DNA of 64,000 bases from Nereocystis luetkeana (Eukaryota > Sar > Phaeophyceae > Laminariales > Laminariaceae), in contig JARUPZ010000016.1 of assembly GCA_031213475.1 (NCBI GenBank), forward strand, positions 6,193,046 through 6,257,045. The letters are read 5' to 3'. Both the position numbers and the translations under genes were made by a program. Under the pieces are notes generated by a model. It was not told where the DNA came from. It did no database searches and saw nothing but the letters and a program-made list of their open reading frames with translations. Each line of letters starts with the position of its first letter. Position 1 is the first letter of the stretch. Shown here piece by piece: positions 57,000 to 64,000 of this stretch.

Positions 57000-59160
57000 T
57001 TGCCGCCTTCGGGCCGCATCTCCACTCTGACACGCCGACGAACAGCCGCCGCTGCTGGCTCCGCGACGCATGCTGGTCATTATGGCTTCGGGCCCGGCGG
57101 GGCCCCTAGACCATCAGCTCGGCGTGCTATCACCCCGCCGCGAGCTCCACGGCCGCGACCTCCCGCACCAGTCGTTTTGTCTCCGGCTCCTGCCGCTTCG
57201 TTGGTCCCGACAGTACCTATGCCGTCCGAACGCGACCGCGCCAAGCCCGTGGGAACCCCTTATTTACGGCTTCCGCTGCCAACTGACCCACCGCCCGTCT
57301 CCACGAATGACTTGGACGCCCTCGGCGCAGCTGCCGAGTTTCAGTTCTGTGATTCTGCAGCGCGCTATTCGCACACCGATTGGGCTCGGGAACAACAGGC
57401 CGAGCTCGCGTGCAATGCCGCCTTGCGCTACATAGTCCTTGGCCGGCCGGACGTTTTGCCAGCCGACTTTTCGTCGTGGTTCCCTTCCCACCAGCGCCCT
57501 CACTTTTCGGAGTCTCGGGAACTGGCTACCAAAGGCCGTTTGAACACCACCGACGCGGGCATCGTTCTACTCGTCCGGCAGCCGTCCCCCCCCCCTGCGT
57601 CAGACACGCAACGCCCGGTGGGTCGTACGGCTTGTTGTTTGAACGACGAGCCTATTCGCATTTATGTGCCGCTACTCGTGCGCCCCTGGGTCATGCAGGC
57701 TTGCCATTCCACGGCTTCCTGCCACCTACAGATGGAATCGCGCGCACCCTACGTGTGCTCGAACGTTTCTACTGGTGGATCGGTATGAGCATCTGCACGC
57801 GGTGGTGGTTACGCAACTGATTGAAGTGCCAAGCACGGAAAACACCGCGGCAGACGGTCCGGTGGCCCACCATCACATTGCCCTTGCCAGAAGGGCCCGG
57901 TATCGCCGTCAGCATCGACTCTTTCGGCCCCCTCCAGATGACGCCTCGAGGAAATACCTACATCTTGCTTTTCACTTATCGTTTCAGCCGCCGAGCCGAC
58001 ATGTACGCCGCCACTGCGGCAGAGTTCACCGCTGAGGGCACGGCTAACATTCTCATCAACCGGTATACTCCTCTCTGGGGGGGGTCGCGCAGCATCCTCT
58101 AGGACGACGGCCTCCAGTTCTTCTGCAAGTTTCGCACGCCGTATATCAGCTTCTCAAGGTTCGACAAATTGCCACCAGCTCTTACCGCCCAAACGGCAAC
58201 GGTGAGGTGGAACGTGTTAACCACACGATGGCCCAGATGCTGGAAATGGTCGTCAACGAGCTCCAAAGCAACTGGGATGAGTAGCTCCCTCATGCCGAAT
58301 TTTGCGTACAACAATTCGGTCAGTGCCGCCACGGGTTTGGCTCCCCACGAGGTACATATGGGTCGGCTGTCACGCCTCCCACTCACTATTCTCGAGCGTT
58401 CTGGAGTCGCCGGCCACCAAAGCTTGGCCCGCGACCACCTCGCCTATTGCGACTTTGCGACGGACCGCCAGCAGCGCGCGTACGATGTCGTTCGCGAACA
58501 GCACGCCCTCACTGTTGCCCGCGTGCACCACCGTAACTCCGCCCCCTCCGACGTTCTGCGTCCGGTCCCCAAATTTGACGTTGGCGGCTGGGCGTGGGTG
58601 TACAATACGGCGGCCATCATCCGTCAGGGCGCAAAGCGCGACACGGACGCCAAGGTTCTCAAGGCTAAACTCTGATCCAACTGGACAGGCCCCTACAAAG
58701 TTCTCGCAGTTGGCCCCTGCTCCTCAGCGGAGACCCCGGACGGGTCTCCTCTTGGGGCAACGCTCCTGTATTTGGATCTTCCTTCCGATATGCCCGGCGC
58801 CGATGCTCGTCGGCGCGTTTCAGTTCAACGCTGTAAGCCCTGTGCCAACCCCCACGACCGTGGCGACATGCCGAAGTATTTGCCAGCGGGGTTGACACAG
58901 TGCGAGCTCAACCACTTCTCCAAGAAGTCTGCCCCGTACCACGTTACCCAGGACGACGTCTCGAAACCTCTTCACCGACTCGAAGTGGAAAATATTACCG
59001 GACACCAATCGGTTTGAGCTCGAGGTGGCGTCATAGCAGTGAAGTACGAGACGCACTGGACAGGACTATCCCGCCCATCCTGGGAACGGGAAATGGACCT
59101 TCAGCTTTCTCGCCACGCAATTTTGCGCTTCTGGGCCGGCTCCCCGAACCAGCACCGCTA
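57000..59160 (+). pseudogene. Gypsy integrase with GPY/F and chromodomain-like C-terminus
   Basis: A zinc-binding remnant (HST...H, then CLKC near 57818) precedes the catalytic core. VSIDSFGPL has the first Asp (near 57915), DDGLQFF the second (near 58103, just after an in-frame TAG), and GEVERVNHTM the Glu (near 58204). NWTGPYKVLAVGP near 58679 is the GPY/F motif. After a TGA at 59015-59017 the same frame reads YETHWTGLSRPSWERE, which fits a chromodomain (aromatic and Trp spacing) that can direct integration to marked chromatin. Frames are broken at several points. Confidence 0.8.
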
Positions 59161-60204
59161 GACCAACCGCCTGTACCGCCAAATGAGAATCGGCACGGCA
59201 CAACGGGAGCTCTCTCGGAGTAACGGCGAGCGGTGTCTGGCACCCGGCTATGGCTGCATCTCGCACGCCGACTGGCTCCGCCAATACTGCAACACCGTGC
59301 TTCCAACGGAATACATTTTGATACAAGGGCGACGACGGTCTGTGGTGGCTCGGGAAAATCGGTGCGACTACGCCCACGAAGGGAGTATATTTGGTTCGAT
59401 GTTTGGACGACCCGGGACCGATCGAGCTTCCTCTTTCTCCGGCGCGCTACACGACTTCGACGAGAGCTGTGCGAGGCTCTTGGTGTCTACAAATTCACTT
59501 GGCTAGCGTATTTGCACGGGGGGTCCAGCGTAACGTAGACGAATGTCGAGGCGCCGCCGTGGATAGCTGACTTTCGCTCCAGGGCTGTTTTCGATATTTT
59601 TTGCTTGACGTTTTCCTGGACTCTGGGGGGGGGGGGGTTTCAACTTATTGACGTTTTCCTAGTTTTCGAGTCGGGGTTTTTCTGGCAGGTGTGTTCCTGG
59701 ATTGTTTGCTTGTTTGCTTATTTGTTTTTTCTTGGGCTTGGTCGGGGATGGTTTTGGCATATATATTCTGTCCGGCCTACCCCCCCCCGCTCAATGTCGG
59801 GGCTGATCTGGATAATCGTGCCCCTCACTTGATGCACAGGACACGTTTCTCGAGCTGTCGGCTGGGTTTTCTCTGTGGTTCTTGACATCTTCCGTGTTAT
59901 TGTTTCTTCTCGGTTTTTTTGTATTGTATTTTCACCTTTTCCCTGCGTCTCCCTCACCCCCCCCCCCCCATCGCGAGTGGCACGGCGATGATTTTTCGTT
60001 GGCGATTTCTTCCTGCCCCTTACGGCTACGTCTTTCTTTCTTTTTTGTTTTTTGCGTACTTAGCCGGCTTCGTTGCCTTGCCGGTCAGATATGTGGGAGT
60101 GGGTTTTGAGGAGCCGCATCTTCGACTCGTTTTCTAGTTTGTGGAATCTGGGTTTCCATGAATTTCCCATAATTCTGCATAAACGGCTAATCAGAGTGGG
60201 CTAG
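59161..60204 (+). other. Gypsy 3' noncoding region
   Basis: No domain recognised after the chromodomain-like end. G- and C-runs at 59623-59639 and 59958-59971. No clear polypurine tract before the LTR, only GAGTGGG. Confidence 0.6.
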
Positions 60205-60485
60205 TGTTTCGATACTGCTTTGTTTGAAGTTGAAAGCCCGGTAATTACCTGGGTTCTGGCACTGGGATCGTATTTGTAGTACTTGGAAGGCGTATCTTAG
60301 GTGGAAAACCAGGGGATTTGCAGAGAGGCACGAACGTGGGCTCAGTCTCCGTCGTGCACGAAAGGAATAAAGCTACTCTTCCATCTCTAAGCGAACATCA
60401 ACGTGAGTACCAACGAGTACCGGCTTAACAAGCAAACCTGTCCACGGACACAAAGTGTCCCGCTATGATATCCGTGATCTTAAGA
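60205..60485 (+). repeat. 3' LTR
   Basis: TGTTTCGATACTGC to GATCTTAAGA. Matches the 5' LTR with substitutions and a small insertion (GATATCC near 60467). The terminal CA has become GA. Confidence 0.85.
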
Positions 60486-60534
60486 ATATGACGAGAAGCC
60501 CGGTCTTATAAGGTCCGCCTTGGGAGGGGTGTTA

Positions 60535-60830
60535 CATACATACATACATACATACGTACACACATACATACATACATACATACATACATACATACATACA
60601 CACATACATACATACATACATACATACATACATACATACGTACACACATACATACATACATACATACATACATACATACGTGCACACATACATACATACA
60701 TACATACATACATACATACATACATACGTACACACATACATACATACATACATACATACATACATACATACATACATACATACATACATACATACATACA
60801 TACCTGGTACATACATACATACACACATAA
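60535..60830. repeat. (CATA)n microsatellite with regular CACA/CGTA interruptions
   Basis: About 295 bases. GTACACACATACAT- or CGTGCACACA-type interruptions recur every ~40-100 bases, so parts were copied as larger units. TACCTGGTA lies inside at 60801-60809. Confidence 0.95.
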
Positions 60831-60839
60831 TCATCCTCC

Positions 60840-62340
60840 AACTCGGTTGCATTCGTAGCAGCCTGCGCTTCTCGATGTGGCTGGCGGTCGCAAGTACAAT
60901 AGTATTTCGTTGTCACTCCTCTCAATAAAAAAATCTCATCCGCCCGTCCGTGCCAGTACCAGACAGGAGGTACGCGAGAGCGTCATTGGGCCCAAACGTG
61001 AATACGCTCGCTACGCGAAGTGTAGTGGGCACCGGGTATACCCTACCAGGTCACAGCAGAGCAGTACAACAGTAGTAACGGCTTCTTTGGCGGTTTACCG
61101 AAAATAATCTGAAAATAGTCGTTTTTTGTTGTCGCCACCGCCTCCCTGTTCCCACACCACCAAGGCATCTACAGCTGCTGCAGTGATGGCATCGCGGTTT
61201 TTGTCTGCCAACCTTCAAACTCCCTTGTCAAGCATGTCGTGCGTCATGTCTTTTGTTCATTTTATCCGCCCCCTCGCGTGGTTTGCTCTTGTTCGTTTAC
61301 TTTGCCATCTGACAACCGCATTTATTTTGAAGGGTACGTCCGACATAGCCCTATTATGACGAATATACAAAACGCATTACTATGCACAATTCGGGCTCAT
61401 CGTCCGTACAAAAGAAAACAGTACTGCTGTAGCACGATCTCTTCTAGATACTTTTCCTAATTGTCTCCACTATCTTCCTGGATGACGGCAGGCTACAGTC
61501 AATGTATACACCTCCACAACTTGCAATTGGCATTCAGGCAACAGTGCGCGAATACCCCCCCACCATGCTTCATATGACTACGGCATGCATGATGACACAA
61601 TATCGAGTACACCCCCCCCCCCCCCCCCCCCCTCCTGCCTTCCTTTGTGGTATGCCGCAGCGTCAGTAGTCACGTTGGACACCCCTCTGCCTGAATGAGC
61701 CAGCCGTTGTCCTCCATTGTCGTGGTGTTCCTGATTTTTTTTAGTTCTACGCTTTCCTCTTACTGTTACGTATAGCACCACCCCCTGTCAACCCGCAACC
61801 CGCGCCCTCACAGCTTGACAACAACTTATTAACATCGCCCTTCCCTCTCGGCACTGTGCTTTGTGCCCCCCCCCCCCCTCGTCATTTTAATACTATTTGC
61901 GTATCCGGCCGAATGTCAACCCCTCCTCCCTCCCCCCCAAAGGCCCGCCCAACGCATTCCGTCTACCGCAGGTACTCATCTACTCCTACTGCTCTACTTC
62001 GAACTTTGTCTTTGAGCAAGGTTTTGGAGTCGTATACCTGGTATGGGACAAAAAAGTAAGTACATTTTGAAAAACAATAGCGATTGAAGTGTATCGCCGC
62101 TTCCCAGGTTATATTGCATCGTCACCCTGCCTTTTGCCTTTATGCGGGATAAGGCTGTGCTCCATGTACGTCCCGTTTACGACCTGGTGCTTCAATCAAG
62201 TGCATCTTCGTTAACCTCTTCATACATGAAACCGCAATTTAGGGGGGGGGGTGACACAAAATTAACTTAGAGTGGAATCTAATATATTTCCTTCGCGGCA
62301 GTAAAAAAATCGTGATACGGCGAGAGAGATCTCGAAGCCT
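60840..62340. other. No gene recognised
   Basis: Short frames only. C-runs at about 61611-61632 and 61866-61878. TACCTGGTA at 62035. Confidence 0.4.
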
Positions 62341-62357
62341 AATGGGGCGAGCTACAT

Positions 62358-63549
62358 CTACATGGTGACGGACACTGCTGCATTATCTTGGATAAGCTCT
62401 ACACTCCTACCCAGGCGGCTAGTTCGAATATCGTTTTTGTCGTGGTCAGTGCCCTCTCCTCCAGTCCCACCGCGCTCGATCGGCGCCCACACACTTTCCA
62501 CGCCGCCGGCTGGATAGTAGAGCGGCTGGGGCGCCATCCCGCTATCAATGAACAGCTTGAAGTTTCGCAGCTGGTCGGCCCCGACAAGGTGCATCGTGTG
62601 AATGCCGTTGAGGACAACGATGGGCGTTGCGCGTACGCCGAGCGCAGCGGCCGACTCCAACTCGTCTCTGACGAATTTTTCCACCTGGACGTCTTTCATC
62701 CACCTTTGGGATTGGCGGCGCACGTGGCAGGTTGTTGAAGGAAGGGGGAGGAACAGAGAGGCAGCAACGAGAGCCGCCTGGTTACGGTGGTGGTATTTTT
62801 GTCCTCCGACGCTGTGGACTGCTGTAGCATGACCTTCAAAGTTGATTGATGACGCATGAACATTCTTGAAAATAAAAGGAACGCTCGGGAAACCAACAGA
62901 AAAAATGAAACCTATACAACAAAGCATATTTATTGTTTGCAAGCCTCAGATATTCTAAGCACTACCAGGGCATATATATGGGGGTGCCACTTTTGGGTCC
63001 AAAAGCTCATGACCGGGCTAAGCTCTCCTCAAGTGAGCAGCGGTTTATATAGGGTCGATCTTAACGAGGGCTGCGTTTTAGGGGTTTCCTAGTATTTCCC
63101 GGAAATTCGGTATTTTTTCGGTATTTTCCTATAGGAATACAACGAAATCTCGAGAAAATACTCAAAAAAACTGAAGCACACACCTCGTTATGGTACTTTC
63201 TTAACACTTGAATAGTTGTTTCAGGGCTATGGCGCATATAGAAATGTGGATCAAAGGTTTGCACGAAATTAAATGGAGGTATACGAAGTTCATGTTTCGG
63301 GTGAGCTATATTGAGCTCCCTACATACATCGCCCCATACATCATGCGTTCCTCCTCACCGTTTGAATTGTGTTTCGGTAATTTTGCCCTGCGCCACAGCC
63401 TCCTTCACCAAGACCTCCTCGAAGAACTGGAGTCGTGCCACTTCGTCGTCAGCCTCATCGAGGATCAGGCTTTGATGCTCCAGCATGGCGTCGATAAAGA
63501 GGGTGCACTCGTCGCTGTCTGTTGAGTGAATTAGCAAGACCTGCACCGC
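62358..63549 (-). CDS. DsbA/thioredoxin-fold protein, last two exons (partial, 5' part beyond the window)
   Basis: The penultimate exon (63549 to 63359) starts after CTGACAG and encodes VLLIHSTDSDE, LFIDAMLEHQSLILDEADDE and QFKR, ending at donor GTGAGG. The last exon (62703 to 62358) begins after CCCAAAG and encodes WMKDVQVEKFVRDELESAAA, VRATPIVVLNG with the probable cis-Pro, and HLVGADQLRNFKLFID. The exons are 191 and 346 nt and join in phase 2, exactly as exons 3 and 4 of the gene at 33123-40876, with which the protein aligns throughout. The intron is 655 bp. The C-terminus is about 27 aa longer than its paralog's. The exon with the active site lies outside the window. Confidence 0.8.
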
Positions 63550-63715
63550 CTGTCAGAGACACCAACCGGTCGGAGACGACCATCAGAGGCAACAGTTAAC
63601 AGTCAGAGGGGCAGAAGTCAAAAGCAGCAGTCAGAGACATCATCAGTCAGAGAGGCAGCTGCAGCCATCAGAAGCAGCGGTCAGAGGCAACATAATGGTG
63701 TTGCGATACGATCGG
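63550..63715. repeat. Short GTCAGAG-AGCAGC repeats in the intron upstream of the partial DsbA-fold gene
   Basis: CAGTCAGAG or CGGTCAGAG with GGCA/GACA spacers recurs about seven times, followed by a G-run. Probably intronic. Confidence 0.6.
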
Positions 63716-63861
63716 GGGGGGGGGTATATAACTAGTTTTTCTCAAGCTCCCACGATGAGGCAAAAACTATACTCCGCCAAGAAAAAAAATGAGACACGGC
63801 AAACCTCTGTTCCGCAAACCACACAACAACTAACTGTCATCGTATGAAATAGTATACGGCT

Positions 63862-63975
63862 TGCCATTCGACAGCAAGCAGTGTGCAGCATGACCTCCCA
63901 CCTTGATCAATCAAAACATTCCTCAAAGAAGAAAGAAGAAATCTCCGTTTACTAAGTAAACCTATGCACAAGGTC
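63862..63975. repeat. Dispersed repeat R6, copy 2
   Basis: Counterpart of 5598-5705. Confidence 0.6.
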
Positions 63976-64000
63976 CATCTATCTTCTACCAGGTATGTCT

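Larger units (their letters stand above)
47627..60485 (+). mobile_element. Ty3/gypsy retrotransposon with NADAR insert and chromodomain-like end
   Basis: Two LTRs (47627-47902, 60205-60485) flank gag, a NADAR domain, protease, RT, RNase H, integrase and a chromodomain-like end, all on the plus strand. The protease-RT-RNase H-integrase order is Ty3/gypsy. ATAT precedes the left LTR (47623-47626) and follows the right one (60486-60489), a 4-bp duplication. At 12.86 kb it is long for the group, owing to the tandem-repeat regions and the extra domain. All reading frames are broken, so it cannot move on its own. Confidence 0.9.

Noticed and set aside
60480..60925. Long overlapping ORFs on both strands (YVCM and HTYI repeats)
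   Set aside because: They are translations of the (CATA)n microsatellite and not genes.

Overview
The window is nuclear DNA of a eukaryote, built mostly from transposable elements, with two genuine intron-containing host gene loci, both of the same family. No prokaryotic operon, phage or CRISPR structure is visible. A stramenopile alga, perhaps a brown alga, is my best guess. It rests on the combination of tyrosine-recombinase retrotransposons, Ty3/gypsy with a chromodomain-like end, tRNA-derived SINEs, long G/C homopolymers and long introns. The sequence alone does not prove it.

Layout. 1-5434: tyrosine-recombinase (DIRS/Ngaro/PAT-like) retrotransposon with a broken RT-RNase H gene, an intact recombinase ORF and split direct repeats. 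5435-20330: a patchwork of tRNA-derived SINEs, a dispersed element called R1 here (about 1.1 kb, long terminal inverted repeats), TTAA-flanked palindromic MITEs, a 980-bp hAT-like element with a perfect 8-bp target duplication, and an organelle-DNA insertion (rps12, tRNA-Leu, tRNA-Gln and tRNA-Met remnants). That insertion was itself split by another TIR transposon inside the tRNA-Gln. 20340-23890: decayed full-length LINE (APE-type endonuclease plus RT). 24060-33100: more R1, MITEs and tandem repeats, no convincing gene. 33123-40876: a four-exon gene for a probable secreted DsbA/thioredoxin-fold protein of 266 aa. Its third intron (5 kb) is full of repeats. 43126-45560: weak Copia-like remnant on the minus strand. 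47627-60485: complete but decayed Ty3/gypsy element with LTRs and a 4-bp target duplication. It carries a NADAR (YbiA/DUF1768-like) domain between gag and protease. 62358-63549: last two exons of a second DsbA-fold gene, minus strand, running off the right edge.

The two DsbA-fold loci share one intron position and phase, so they are paralogs. Nested insertions give relative ages: organelle DNA, then TIR transposon and MITE; R1, then SINE. Nearly all element ORFs are broken by frameshifts or stops. The clearest exception is the recombinase ORF.
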